Shown: piece after piece, positions 54,833 to 63,878 of the stretch
Position numbering within the stretch: position 1 is the first letter of the stretch
Layout: every line of letters begins with the position of its first letter
DNA from: Pseudomonas fulva
Lineage (GTDB): Bacteria > Pseudomonadota > Gammaproteobacteria > Pseudomonadales > Pseudomonadaceae
Direction of reading: 5' to 3'
Assembly (NCBI RefSeq): GCF_015680705.1
Contig: NZ_JADNYP010000001.1
Span: 303,582 to 367,581 of the forward strand
DNA length: 64,000 nucleotides
Notes under the pieces: model-generated
What the model saw: the letters and a program-made list of their open reading frames with translations, nothing else
The model's database searches: none
What the model was told of the DNA's origin: nothing
Position numbers and translations under genes: made by a program

Positions 54833-55867
54833 TCAATTGGCTTCTGCCTGAGCGTCTCGCTTGGCTGGGAAGAGGACGCTGGCGAGGACACCGAGCGCCA
54901 GCACGGCCAATACGATCAACAAGCTGGTATTGGGATCGATGGTGTGGCCATGTTGAATCAGGTGATCCGTGGCGTTGAGTCCGAGTTTGAGCGCGATGAA
55001 GAACAGCAATGCGATGACGGCTTTTTCCAGATGCACCAGGTAGCGCTTCATGGCCTCGAGCACGAAATACAAGGTGCGCAGGCCCAGGATTGCGAACAGC
55101 ATCGCCGAGTAGACGATCAGCGGTTCCCGGCTCACGGCAATGACAGCCGGTACCGAGTCGAAGGCGAACAGCACGTCGGAAACCTCGACAACGGCCAGGC
55201 ACAGGAAAAGCGGTGTTGCGAACAGGCCACCCTTGCCGGCAAGGCTGATTCCCTTGTGCTCGGGTTTTCGCAGCTCGACTTCCAGCGTCTGCCGCCGAAC
55301 GAAGAACTGGTTGCCATACAGCTTTGGCCATACCGGAAAGAGTTTCTTGGCGAAACGGTAGGCCATGTGTTTGGAATAGTCTTCTTCCTTCTCTTCGCCA
55401 TCGCCACTGCGCAGCATCATGACCGCCGTCCAGGCCACGATGATCGCGAATGCAATCTCGACCCAAGGACCGAGCGCCAGCAGCCCCGTACCGATCGCGA
55501 CGAAGATGGCACGGAATACGATGGCGCCGATGATCCCCCAATAGAGGATCCTGTGACGCAGGCCTTCGGGCACCTTGAACCAGGCGAAGATCGCCATGAA
55601 CACGAACAGGTTGTCGACGCTCAGCACCTTTTCAAGTGCGTAGCCGGTAACGAACAGGCTGGCGACCTGGGCCCCGTGCTGGACATAGAGAAAGCCTGCA
55701 AAGCCAAGGGAGATGGCGACCCAGAACACCGACCAGATCGAGGCCTTCGCCAGTGATACCGGCTTGTCGCCGCGGTGGGTAAGCATGTCCAGCAGCAAGG
55801 CGCCTAGGGCGATGCCGGCGAAGACAGCCATGGTCAGCGGGGGAAAGCCCAGAGAGTTAACTTCCAT
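54833..55867 (-). CDS. terC: Tellurium resistance membrane protein TerC
   Basis: A 344-residue integral membrane protein with about nine helices. The TerC signature EKVLSVDNLFVFMAIF near residue 83 and VLFAFDSVPAVIAVSREPLI near 230 contain the conserved acidic residues (SVDN, FDS) that may bind a metal. TerC couples with TerB/TerD proteins at the membrane and belongs to the LysE-like superfamily of metal or cation exporters. It starts 11 bp after terB. Confidence 0.95.
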   Translation of the reverse strand: MEVNSLGFPPLTMAVFAGIALGALLLDMLTHRGDKPVSLAKASIWSVFWVAISLGFAGFLYVQHGAQVASLFVTGYALEKVLSVDNLFVFMAIFAWFKVPEGLRHRILYWGIIGAIVFRAIFVAIGTGLLALGPWVEIAFAIIVAWTAVMMLRSGDGEEKEEDYSKHMAYRFAKKLFPVWPKLYGNQFFVRRQTLEVELRKPEHKGISLAGKGGLFATPLFLCLAVVEVSDVLFAFDSVPAVIAVSREPLIVYSAMLFAILGLRTLYFVLEAMKRYLVHLEKAVIALLFFIALKLGLNATDHLIQHGHTIDPNTSLLIVLAVLALGVLASVLFPAKRDAQAEAN

Positions 55868-55878
55868 GGTTCCACACC

Positions 55879-56328
55879 TCAGAGATCGAAATCAGCCGAT
55901 GGGAGACCAAGCTCCAGGCAGATCAGGCGACAAGCCGCCTTTTCCTGTTGGTCGAAATCGCCATCGCAAGCGCCGATCGCACATGTGACGCGTACGAGAA
56001 GGCGAGCCGCACCCTCGTCGTGCTTGATGCGACTGATCACCTTGAGCGCTTCTGCCTGGCCGATCTGGGGATCGAATTCAAACTTGGAAACAGCCTCGTT
56101 GAAAACGGCCAAGACGTCCTTGATGCTGAAGACTTTCAGTTCAGGCGATGTTTTCATGAACGCCGCCATTTTCTGCGTTTCTTCCGGACCCGCACCGTTA
56201 CTTGCCATCGCCACCAGGGCACTGGCATTGGAAATAGCTTCCATGAACTTGCGATTCTTGTGTTTCGAAACTTCCGTGCTCAATGCTTCGCGCGCTTTCG
56301 AAGCATTGGTCTTAAGCCATGCCAACAT
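55879..56328 (-). CDS. terB: Tellurium resistance protein TerB
   Basis: A 149-residue helical metal-binding protein (MLAWLKTNASKAREALSTEV). The TerB acidic motif is seen as AIGACDGDFDQQEKAACRLI near 117, with further acidic residues in FEFDPQIGQAE near 84. It works with TerC and TerD proteins. It is followed by terC 11 bp on. Confidence 0.93.
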   Translation of the reverse strand: MLAWLKTNASKAREALSTEVSKHKNRKFMEAISNASALVAMASNGAGPEETQKMAAFMKTSPELKVFSIKDVLAVFNEAVSKFEFDPQIGQAEALKVISRIKHDEGAARLLVRVTCAIGACDGDFDQQEKAACRLICLELGLPSADFDL

Positions 56329-56368
56329 TAGTGAATACCTCGAACGGGGCCTCGCCCCTGCGTATTGA

Positions 56369-57541
56369 TTATTTGGAGCCGACGCTCCAGCGCATACCCC
56401 AACCGTAGTCCCTGTCCATGGGCTCTTGAGAGCGATGGAAGTCCACCTTGCGAGTGACCTTTACGGCCCCATGGTCATTCTCAAGAAGCGCGATGGCGCA
56501 ACAGCCCAAGTTGCCGCCCTCCTCGTTCAGACGAACTTCGATGTCCGGTTGCTCCGGCACGAAGATGGTCACGACACCATCGGTGGCCCGCCAGTTGGGC
56601 ACACCTTTGTAAATGAACGCATACACCAGAATGCGTTTGATCGAGTCCCAGCGCGCCCCATTGATGTGGATCCATTCGCCACCGGACATCGACCCGGTTC
56701 GATCGTCTCCCATCAACTGCACGTAGGGTTTCGCATGGAAGGAGCCGAATGCATTGCCCAGTGCCTGGACGACGCCCTTTTCGCCGTTCTGAAGTTCGTA
56801 CAGACAGCCGACGTCCAGGTCGATGGCCTTGGTAAATCCGAAGAAGCTGGACTTGCCCTGGTTCCAGTCGAGGTTGACCCGGATTTCGCCGAAACCCTGA
56901 TCGGATTTCTCGAGGCTGATCGAAGATCGGCTCTTGTCCAGGGTCACCTTGCTCAAGCTGACCGGCGACCTGCGAGGCGGTGTCGATGTTACGGCAGGCA
57001 TCGCTTGGGTCGACGATGCATTTGTCGCTGGCGTCGGAGCAGCAATCTCGACCCCGAAGTGCATCGCCAGAGGCGCGAGACCGCCAGCGAACCCTTGCCC
57101 GACACAACGGAACTTCCATGCTCCCTGGCGCCGATAGAACTCGCCTAGAATCAGCGCCGTCTCCTGCATCCCGGCGGTGGCGATTCGAGCCTCCAGCTCC
57201 CCGGCCACCGTCACTGTGAGCGTCGACACGCGCTCGAAGCTCGCCCTGTTCTCATGGATGGTCGCGCTGAGTGCTATCTTCTCGATCGCCGCATCGAGCC
57301 GATCGAGATCGATGGCGAAGGCAGCACGTCCGCTGGCCGACTCGGCCATTTCCAGCGAACCGCCCAGGATCTGCGGCTGTCCGTAGAAACACATGTCGTG
57401 GTCGCCGCGAACTTTACCCGTGCCGGCAAGCGCAAATGCCGAGACATCGATCTCTACGCCAGGGATGGGTGAATAGCCAACCTCTACCCGCAGGAGAGTG
57501 GTTTCCAGCGAGGCATTGCCACCAGGAACGAGCGCCTTCAT
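56369..57541 (-). CDS. terA: Tellurium resistance protein TerA (two TerD-like domains)
   Basis: A 390-residue protein. The ATG at 57541 overlaps the terZ stop (ATGA), which sets the start; the longer frame to 57736 runs into terZ. An N-terminal TerD-like domain (about 1-175, MKALVPGGNASLETTLLR) and a C-terminal TerA-type domain (about 210-390) are joined by a low-complexity linker (TPATNASSTQAMPAVTSTPP). The second has SFFGFTKAIDLDVGCLYEL and the GDDRTGSMSGGEW Ca2+-type loop. It lies 40 bp before terB. Confidence 0.92.
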   Translation of the reverse strand: MKALVPGGNASLETTLLRVEVGYSPIPGVEIDVSAFALAGTGKVRGDHDMCFYGQPQILGGSLEMAESASGRAAFAIDLDRLDAAIEKIALSATIHENRASFERVSTLTVTVAGELEARIATAGMQETALILGEFYRRQGAWKFRCVGQGFAGGLAPLAMHFGVEIAAPTPATNASSTQAMPAVTSTPPRRSPVSLSKVTLDKSRSSISLEKSDQGFGEIRVNLDWNQGKSSFFGFTKAIDLDVGCLYELQNGEKGVVQALGNAFGSFHAKPYVQLMGDDRTGSMSGGEWIHINGARWDSIKRILVYAFIYKGVPNWRATDGVVTIFVPEQPDIEVRLNEEGGNLGCCAIALLENDHGAVKVTRKVDFHRSQEPMDRDYGWGMRWSVGSK

Positions 57542-58125
57542 GGCTTGATGGCCCGGACCGCGAGGCTCACCAGGTCGTCTGCGGTGCGACCGTTGGTAGG
57601 TTTGCCGATTGCCTGGAACTCCCAGCCAGTCGCCCCACGGCTCAGCTTGGCCATCACGACGCCCGTGTGGTCGCCTTGCTCCGACAAGTTGAAACGAGCA
57701 AGCTCCTGTCCATTCGCTGTGTTGAGGATCCGGCAATAAGCGTTTTGAATCTTCTCGAAGGTCTGGCCGGTAAAGCTGTTCGTCGTGAATACAAGATGCT
57801 GGACAGACGACGGCACCTTAGTCAGGCTCACGAAAATCGATTCGTCGTCACCCTCGCCCTCGCCGGTGCGGTTGTCTCCCGAGTGTTCGATGGAGCCATC
57901 ACGCGACCTGAGCTGGCGAAACCAGACGAGATCGACCGGTTGCAAGGCGGCATCGAACATGATGCAGGAGGCATCGAGGTCGACGCTGCCCCCGCCACCG
58001 AACAGCCTGCCTAGCAAACCGGTCTTCTCAGGGTCCCAGCCAAGCCCCAAGGTAACCGCGCTCAGGTTTGTACCAGCGGTTTTCTCCAAGGAAATGGACT
58101 GGTTCTTGGAAAGGGTAAGTGCCAC
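57538..58125 (-). CDS. terZ: Tellurium resistance protein TerZ
   Basis: A 195-residue TerD-family protein (MALTLSKNQSISLEKTAGTN), with an insertion typical of TerZ (LLGRLFGGGGSVDLDASCIM near 38-57) and GDNRTGEGEGDDE near 76. It is the first gene of the core terZABCDE block. A 173-bp spacer separates it from the lyase gene and could hold an internal promoter. Confidence 0.92.
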   Translation of the reverse strand: MALTLSKNQSISLEKTAGTNLSAVTLGLGWDPEKTGLLGRLFGGGGSVDLDASCIMFDAALQPVDLVWFRQLRSRDGSIEHSGDNRTGEGEGDDESIFVSLTKVPSSVQHLVFTTNSFTGQTFEKIQNAYCRILNTANGQELARFNLSEQGDHTGVVMAKLSRGATGWEFQAIGKPTNGRTADDLVSLAVRAIKP

Positions 58126-58298
58126 GTTTACGCTCCTTGTCGCTGCATTGCTTCTGGTTGTGTTCCACCGCTCTCATCGAACTGCGTGCGTGTCAGCTTC
58201 GCCGGCATACTTCGAGACTCGCGGGTTTCTTGGCCTGGCACTGCGGTCGGATCGCTCAGGGCAACTGGCCGCTTTCAACTTGTTCATCGCCCTCTGGT

Positions 58299-59240
58299 TC
58301 ATCGACCAGCCTCGACCAGGCGCACGGACTCCATACGGTCAACCTCCAATGGCCTGGTCCCGTGCCATTTGGCGCGTTCGAGAATATTCAGCGCCCACTG
58401 GCGATGAGTCGCCGGCTCGACCATCGCGCTCCCATGCTTGAAAACCGCCGGAGCCGATGCGTTGAGTATTCGGTTGGCGCAGTCGAGGTCCTCTATCGAA
58501 ACCCGGAAGGCCTCATGGATTTGCGCGACCTGCGACGGGTGGATCGCAGTCTTGCCCACCAATCCGTGAGCTACATCCGTCCTAAGCTCTTTGTCGAGCA
58601 GTTGGGGGGTCGCCAGTTGTTCGAAAACCGGAGCAGTCAAAGCAAAGCCTTGAACCCCGAGGACGCCGACCAGCATCGCAATGACATACCCCATCGGTGT
58701 CTCATAGAGCGTGGCGCCCGGATCGCGCCGCAAGCCCAGGCAGCCCAGCAGATCGTTGCCACCGATCCTCAACGCAAGGATGCGATCACCGAACTCGGAT
58801 CGCATAGCGACGCCGAGCTCGACCATCGCGCTCGGGTTATAGACGTCTTGGGTTTCGAGGGTCGGCATCACCAACAAGTCGGGATTGGAAACGGCGCGCG
58901 CCCACCCGGCCAGCGTGGCCAGCGACAGCTTCGGCACAACGAACCCGCATGCAGCGCCGATCTCAGGCCAGTCATTGAGCATCGCCGCCATTTCCGCATC
59001 ACGGGGGCGAATGAAAACCAGCGGGGCCTGGCGTCGTTGCTGCTGCCCGACGCCGGCAAGCACCGAGCGCAAGGTTCGCAGCCCTTGGTCGACATCAGCG
59101 CAGGCAACCGCATCTTCCAGGCAAATGACCAGAGAGCGAAGACCTGGCACTTTTGCGCCACGTATGACGTCAGTGATGTCGACACGAGTCGCTGGCAGGT
59201 AGAGGGTGGCGCCGAGCGCCCACGGCGAGATCCGCTCCAT
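58299..59240 (-). CDS. HpcH/HpaI-like (CitE-type) C-C bond lyase of the Ter-linked module
   Basis: A 313-residue TIM-barrel protein. The ATG at 59240 overlaps the previous stop by one base (TGATG); the codon one further upstream is TTG. Visible segments are LYLPATRVDITDVIRG near residue 15, LVICLEDAVACADVDQG near 36, and KLSLATLAGWARA. The IGGNDLLGCLGLRRDP and KTAIHPSQVAQIHEAF motifs are typical of CitE/HpcH lyases that cleave CoA-type or hydroxy-acyl C-C bonds. In Ter clusters this lyase is part of a predicted small-molecule pathway. Confidence 0.87.
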   Translation of the reverse strand: MERISPWALGATLYLPATRVDITDVIRGAKVPGLRSLVICLEDAVACADVDQGLRTLRSVLAGVGQQQRRQAPLVFIRPRDAEMAAMLNDWPEIGAACGFVVPKLSLATLAGWARAVSNPDLLVMPTLETQDVYNPSAMVELGVAMRSEFGDRILALRIGGNDLLGCLGLRRDPGATLYETPMGYVIAMLVGVLGVQGFALTAPVFEQLATPQLLDKELRTDVAHGLVGKTAIHPSQVAQIHEAFRVSIEDLDCANRILNASAPAVFKHGSAMVEPATHRQWALNILERAKWHGTRPLEVDRMESVRLVEAGR

Positions 59241-60331
59241 CAACCGGCTTCCTTGATGATCGTGACCGCTCGATACGGTCCCAGCTCGGCATCGGCTTCC
59301 ATGACCTCGACACCTGCGCGACCGGCAAGATGGACGAGCAACTGGACATCGGCGTCATCGAGACTGCGAACGAGGACCTGGTCGGGTACCCGGCGCAGCA
59401 CCGCGCGGGTCGCCTCGGCTATGCCTGGCTTGATACGGTTCGGATTCGACAGGCCGAATCGATCAGCCAACCCGGCTATGGTATCCGCGGCGCACCGTTG
59501 CAGCCCTGTCGCCTCGACATCGCTCCAAGGGCATGCCGGGCTGGCTCGGACAGCGGCTCGGGCTGACTCGATTCGTTCGACGAAGCGACGCGTAACGTCA
59601 TGCGGTTGCAAATGTTCGAGAACGACGCAGCCATGCAGGCCGCCGTCGCGAGGCCAGATGGAGCGGGATACGAGGCCGGACACGGTCGCCCCCAGGATGC
59701 CGCAAGGGATGATCCAGTCTTCGGCGGATGCGGCCATCCAGGCTCGCCCGCATGGATCGGCAAGTACGACGAGCCGTGGCGGCTGCTGGAATCGGCCGTC
59801 GCCGGCCAGGCTGCGCTGGATCTCGCCTGCAATGGCGCCCTTGCCCGTCCAACCATCGACGAACACGATATTCTCGGCTCCGTGGGCTTCGATGACCGCC
59901 TCGAGGGCGACCTGGTCGATGCCGCGATCCCGGATGATGCTGATGCCATAGTGGTAGGCGTGGCTGCCTAGATCGACCAGTGCACGACGCAGCAGAACCC
60001 CCAGCGGCAGGCCAGCACGAACGAACGATACCAGCGCGATGGCAGACGCCTGGTATCGCTCGGTCAGTGCCAAGGCCAGGGCCTGCACATCCGTAGCCAT
60101 TCGCGAGCCGTTCTGCCTCATCGCGCATTCGAACAGGCCCATGTGCGTTGCAGAGGGCGCCTCTTCCCGGCTGATCATTTCCGAGTAATGTCTCTGGCGA
60201 GTCTGGATCAGTCGCTCCTTCTCCTGGACATCGGTCGGCTCGATGTTCACCGGGCGCAGCAGGAAGTGGACGTCATCGGCAAGATAGCTGCCACTGCCCA
60301 GGGTCAGGGTCGAAAGTGCTGGATCAAGCAT
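59240..60331 (-). CDS. StiP-like protein: PRTase-type domain plus C-terminal PELOTA domain
   Basis: A 363-residue protein. The N-terminal ~260 residues match the StiP/PRTase_1 family: YLADDVHFLLRPVNIEPTDV near residue 16, the RQRHYSEMISREEAPSATHM segment, IALVSFVRAGLPLGVLLRRA near 100, and FVDGWTGKGAIAGEIQRSL near 157, which resembles a PRPP loop. The C-terminal ~80 residues match the PELOTA RNA-binding-like domain (GIAEATRAVLRRVPDQVLVR, AGRAGVEVMEADAELGPYR). The StiP family was once labelled a cysteine protease. It overlaps the HAD gene by 8 bp. Confidence 0.85.
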   Translation of the reverse strand: MLDPALSTLTLGSGSYLADDVHFLLRPVNIEPTDVQEKERLIQTRQRHYSEMISREEAPSATHMGLFECAMRQNGSRMATDVQALALALTERYQASAIALVSFVRAGLPLGVLLRRALVDLGSHAYHYGISIIRDRGIDQVALEAVIEAHGAENIVFVDGWTGKGAIAGEIQRSLAGDGRFQQPPRLVVLADPCGRAWMAASAEDWIIPCGILGATVSGLVSRSIWPRDGGLHGCVVLEHLQPHDVTRRFVERIESARAAVRASPACPWSDVEATGLQRCAADTIAGLADRFGLSNPNRIKPGIAEATRAVLRRVPDQVLVRSLDDADVQLLVHLAGRAGVEVMEADAELGPYRAVTIIKEAG

Positions 60332-61082
60332 CGGGATGCGCCTCCAACGCTACGGCAAGCTGGCTGCCAGCGGGGGTCGACCAGAAATCGCAAAGGGTCA
60401 TGAAGCCAAGATCGGTCATGCTGTCACCAAAGCCCATCACCGGCCTGATACCGTTCCTTTCGCGGTCGTGTCGAAGAAAACGTTCGACGGCGACGCGCTT
60501 GGACAGACCCGCCGGCAACAAGGCGAGGTTGTTGCCGTTGCTGTGGGCGTACATACCGTCGAGCAGGCCAGACCCACGTAGCTGGCCGAGCACCATCAGC
60601 AGGTCGGCGTCTTGGCAATCATTGTGTTTGACCACCACATAGAGATGCTGGCCCGCTTCCCCCACTGTCCAGCCCCGGAGCGAAACGCCATGGGCTTGGC
60701 CGATATGCAGTGCCGCTTCGCAGAGCGAAGGCAGTCGCTCCTGGAACCCCACGAGCGCACGGCACATGGCGTCATGCCAACCGGCATCCATCGAGCGATC
60801 CGGGTTCAAGATCACTCCTCCGTGGCAGCAGATAGCCGGGCCGGAGAAACCCAGCTTCACGCGATTGAACGCCTCGGTACTACGCGCCGTGACTGGCACC
60901 ACGTCCGTGGTCGCGAGCAGCCATTCCAGAATCGCTTTCTGCACCTCGCTCTGGTACCCACTCACATCCCCATGCACATCGTAGGAGGCTGGATGGCGTG
61001 GGCTGTCCAAGGACATTTTCCGAGCGGTCTGGAAGAGCGTGTCATCCAGGTCCATCAACACCAGTGGGCGATCACTTGCCAT
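60324..61082 (-). CDS. HAD-superfamily hydrolase (Cof-like, Ter-linked module)
   Basis: A 252-residue phosphatase. Motif I is LVLMDLDDTLFQTARK (nucleophile Asp11, acid Asp13), followed by VVPVTARSTEAF for motif II and GFGDSMTDLGFM near 216 for motif IV. It is a Cof/SPP-type cap arrangement. It probably removes phosphate from the product of the neighbouring PRTase. It overlaps the PRTase gene by 11 bp and the StiP gene by 8 bp, so the products are made together. Confidence 0.9.
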   Translation of the reverse strand: MASDRPLVLMDLDDTLFQTARKMSLDSPRHPASYDVHGDVSGYQSEVQKAILEWLLATTDVVPVTARSTEAFNRVKLGFSGPAICCHGGVILNPDRSMDAGWHDAMCRALVGFQERLPSLCEAALHIGQAHGVSLRGWTVGEAGQHLYVVVKHNDCQDADLLMVLGQLRGSGLLDGMYAHSNGNNLALLPAGLSKRVAVERFLRHDRERNGIRPVMGFGDSMTDLGFMTLCDFWSTPAGSQLAVALEAHPDA

Positions 61083-62208
61083 CGACGATGACCTCCGCCT
61101 TCAAGGCGTCGACCAATGCCCTGGGCACTGCCTGGGCTTCCGTCTCGCTGCAGATCAATACCCGGTCATATTGGCCGGGGACGAGGTTGTAGAGGAAATT
61201 GACGATGCCCAACCCGTAGTTGTCAGGGAAACTCAAGGCGTGCTCGATGCAATGGCCGATGGCGACAGGCGAGCGGGTCGTCGAACTGAAGTGAACCATT
61301 GCCCCTTCGCGCTCGAGACGCTCGGCCAGCAGAAACGGTTTCCACAGGAATTCACCCGTACCCAGGACGATCACACGCTCTCCCGGCCTGACCGTGACGT
61401 CTTTCCCGAGTACGTCAGCGACCCCTCGCGTACCCAACCGTCCCCAGTCGTTTGCCGGGTCCACTGTCCATTCGCCAACCGCAACAGTACCGGTGCCAGG
61501 CATAGGGGGAAGCGGTGCCTGCGGATCTTCGGTGAAGGTATATGTACCGCTGAGCAGAGATACCTGTTCGGCTCGCCCATCGAGGCTGTTCGCCACCGCA
61601 CCACCCGACCAGTCCGTCAGAACGCAGGTGACAACGCGCTCGATACGACCAAGGCCCGCCCCAGCCAGAGCTCGATGCAAATTGAGCAAGGTCCGCCCGG
61701 TCGACACTTCGTCATCAATCATGACGAGCGACCTCGCGCCTCGCATCATTTCAGCCAACCCCGGTTCGCTCGGCTCGTGGATCAGATGCAGATCGGCATG
61801 GCTATGCTCTTCCTCGAATCGTGCAAGCACCCGGTGGCCGACTGGATGGCGGGTACTCACGATGTACAGGGTGTCTGCGCGAGTTTCGCTGTACGCGCGA
61901 TGCACGCCGGCACCCAGCCCTACCGCGGTCTCGGCCATGCCGACCATCAGGACCGGGCCCGGCAAGTCCGCCGGGATCTTGGCCGCGAGCGTTTTGTAGG
62001 TGAACTGCATGACTGATGGCCTGACGGGAACATGCTTGCCCAACACTCGCGAAACGAACAGAAAGGCTCGCTTTGGATTGCGACGTTCGGCAAAGCCAAA
62101 CAGAGACTCGGCTGGCATCGACGCGGCCTGAACAGTTACTTCGAGCAGCCCGCGCTTCAACGCAGCACTCAATGTGGCCGGCCCATGCATCGCTATAGAT
62201 TGCTTCAT
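61072..62208 (-). CDS. Phosphoribosyltransferase with C-terminal TRSP domain (Ter-linked module)
   Basis: A 378-residue protein. The PRPP-binding loop VMIDDEVSTGRT is at residues 162-173 of an orotate PRTase-type fold (residues 30-210). The C-terminal domain holds the TTRSP motif at 310-314, with HCIEHALSFPDNYGLGIVN following, the name-giving signature of the TRSP domain. Start 62208 is preceded by AGGGC; 62190 is an alternative. It is the first gene of the long minus-strand ter cluster, so the main promoter lies in 62209-62400. Confidence 0.9.
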   Translation of the reverse strand: MKQSIAMHGPATLSAALKRGLLEVTVQAASMPAESLFGFAERRNPKRAFLFVSRVLGKHVPVRPSVMQFTYKTLAAKIPADLPGPVLMVGMAETAVGLGAGVHRAYSETRADTLYIVSTRHPVGHRVLARFEEEHSHADLHLIHEPSEPGLAEMMRGARSLVMIDDEVSTGRTLLNLHRALAGAGLGRIERVVTCVLTDWSGGAVANSLDGRAEQVSLLSGTYTFTEDPQAPLPPMPGTGTVAVGEWTVDPANDWGRLGTRGVADVLGKDVTVRPGERVIVLGTGEFLWKPFLLAERLEREGAMVHFSSTTRSPVAIGHCIEHALSFPDNYGLGIVNFLYNLVPGQYDRVLICSETEAQAVPRALVDALKAEVIVDGK

Positions 62209-63149
62209 GCATCAGCCCTGCGAACAAGAACACTCAATTCACGCCGTGCATCGGCATATTCCCCGATGAACCTCATCTATTTGCGCGCCTTACTTTTTGC
62301 ATGACGGTCTTCCTGAGCGATTCAGTAAGGTTACGGATGAACCTTGAAGTTTCTTTAATTAGGACGCGCCACATACGAACGTCATTAAGCGCCTCATGCA
62401 AATGCCGTGACGGTGATCGATGCCTCGTCCCGCACTGCATTCACCTGGATTCATTTTCATACACCTGCCTGCCATGAAAGATGAAGGCGAGACTAGGCTC
62501 AGATCCACTCGCATGCAACAGCCCAAAAGGCCCGGAGATAACTTTCGGAAACGGACTACAGCTAACAAGGAAAATCCGTCGCACAAAAAGGATATTTCCT
62601 TATTTAATCTTAATCCTTAAAACTGTAACGAACTTCTTCACACCAGTCCGAAACCTGGCTCGTCCTGAAAATTTACTCTCAGGACTGCACCCCATGCGAG
62701 CCTGACCCAAAATGGAGCCAGCACCTCTACAACGATCGAACAGCCACGTCGCTCCGGTCTCGGCACGATGTGAGAAAGCCAAGCATCTGCAGCACGGATC
62801 GGGAGCGCTTCGAACACGAGAACGAAGAGCAGCGTGATCGAGCGAATGTCCCGGATGTCGTCGGGTACCAGAAGTGGTGGAATGGAAAATGCCGGCCATG
62901 GCTGGACAGCGTGTCGCTGCTCATCAGGCCGGAGCAGGAGGTGAGCCGCTAGCGCAGCCCCACCCTGTCGACGAAGGCAAGGTCGACCTCACCAGCTCTA
63001 TCAGGAGGCACTGTTGGAACAAAGTCCACGCAAACCGATCCGACACCGCTATGGGCGGCTTCGGCCTAGGACATCTTCCCATCCAGTCCTTGCAGCTTCC
63101 GAGCTTCACAAGTATTAATACCGGTTTTCTTGGCTGGTACAGAGGGATC
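62209..63149. other. Upstream region of ter cluster: probable promoter, no recognised gene
   Basis: Positions 62280-62700 are AT-richer than the coding flanks and probably hold the ter promoter. From 62700 to 63050 several short frames on both strands carry no domain I can assign. A fragment of an older mobile element is possible, but no ends are visible. Confidence 0.45.
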
Positions 63150-63482
63150 ATGCAGGTATTACTCACGATTTTCACCGTCGGTATAATGCCGATACCGTTA
63201 ATCGCACTGGCCGTCTGGGCGCATCGACACAACGGGAAAAAGTGGCGCTCAAAGATTGATGCAGAGCTGCAGGAAGCCTTGCATGGACTGGGAGTCGATG
63301 ACTACACATTGATCGTTGACAAACTGACCGCGCCAAGCACCGACACGACAGCTGATGTCTACCGCATTCTGCACAACAGTGAGGGCCGATACTTTTTGTT
63401 CATCAAGATCGGCAGTAGCCCTGGCGTGCTGAGGCCGCTGTCCAAGGACCGCGCATTGCTGGCAGCCCAGCTGAATGAATGA
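63150..63482 (+). CDS. Small membrane-anchored protein, unknown
   Basis: A 110-residue protein (start MQVLLTIFTVGIMPIPLIAL), with one N-terminal membrane helix and a soluble C-terminal part (ELQEALHGLGVDDYTLIVDK, RYFLFIKIGSSPGVLRPL). AGAGG sits just before the ATG; a longer in-frame reading from 63051 is possible. No domain is recognised. It sits between the ter cluster and the integrase remnant, so it is probably island cargo. Confidence 0.55.
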   Translation: MQVLLTIFTVGIMPIPLIALAVWAHRHNGKKWRSKIDAELQEALHGLGVDDYTLIVDKLTAPSTDTTADVYRILHNSEGRYFLFIKIGSSPGVLRPLSKDRALLAAQLNE

Positions 63483-63585
63483 GCTGGATGAGCCCGGCCG
63501 GAACACCAGCGCCAGCTCGTCCTCCCCAGTACATCTCTAACCGAGTTCAGGACTTGAGCACGTCTTCAGCCGAAAGGCTTCCAGT

Positions 63586-63753
63586 GACCTGTGTAAGGAA
63601 GACCGAAAGGCGCTGCTGGATCACAAGAACGGCAGTATCACCAGTCATTATTCAGGCGCCGAACTCGGCCATCTGATCGAGGCTGCAAACATGGTATCAG
63701 CAACCGGTTCGCGCGGGCCGGTTCTGACAATTCTGAAGAGGGAGCAGGCGTAA
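63586..63753 (+). pseudogene. C-terminal remnant of a tyrosine recombinase (integrase)
   Basis: Reading from 63586 to TAA at 63751-63753 gives DLCKEDRKALLDHKNGSITS, then HYSGAELGHLIEAANMVSAT and PVLTILKREQA. This is the end of a phage/island integrase, with the nucleophile Tyr in HYS. The usual GHKNG reads DHKNG, so the active site is altered. The frame upstream to about 63541 degrades into unrecognisable sequence, so the catalytic N-terminal part is lost. Its stop is 80 bp from the tRNA fragment. Confidence 0.8.
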
Positions 63754-63791
63754 CAATTGGAGAAGTCACGCAAAAGTCACGCACATGAAAA

Positions 63792-63816
63792 AGGCCATCC
63801 CTTGCGGAAATGGCCT
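63792..63816 (-). terminator. Terminator downstream of the tRNA 3' fragment
   Basis: AGGCCA at 63792-63797 pairs with TGGCCT at 63811-63816 (loop with additional CC/GG pairing). On the minus strand a TTTTT run follows, so it terminates minus-strand transcription coming from the tRNA side. It lies 16 bp past the tRNA CCA end. Confidence 0.7.
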
Positions 63817-63832
63817 AAGTCATTGAGGAATA

Positions 63833-63878
63833 TGGTCTGGACGGAGTGATTCGAACACTCGACCCCTTGCACCCCATG
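63833..63878 (-). other. Attachment site: 46-nt 3' fragment of tRNA-Pro(GGG)
   Basis: Read on the minus strand it begins CATGGGGTGCAAGG, the anticodon loop with GGG and the 3' side of the anticodon stem, followed by the T-arm GTGTTCGAATCAC and the acceptor end CGTCCAGACCA. No 5' half precedes it (the adjoining bases are unrelated AT-rich DNA), so it is an att duplicate, not a functional tRNA gene. The anticodon assignment rests on comparison with E. coli proL-type sequence from memory. Confidence 0.78.

Noticed and set aside
63833..63878. A complete tRNA gene at the right end
   Set aside because: Only the 3' half is present; no D-arm or 5' acceptor strand is found next to it.
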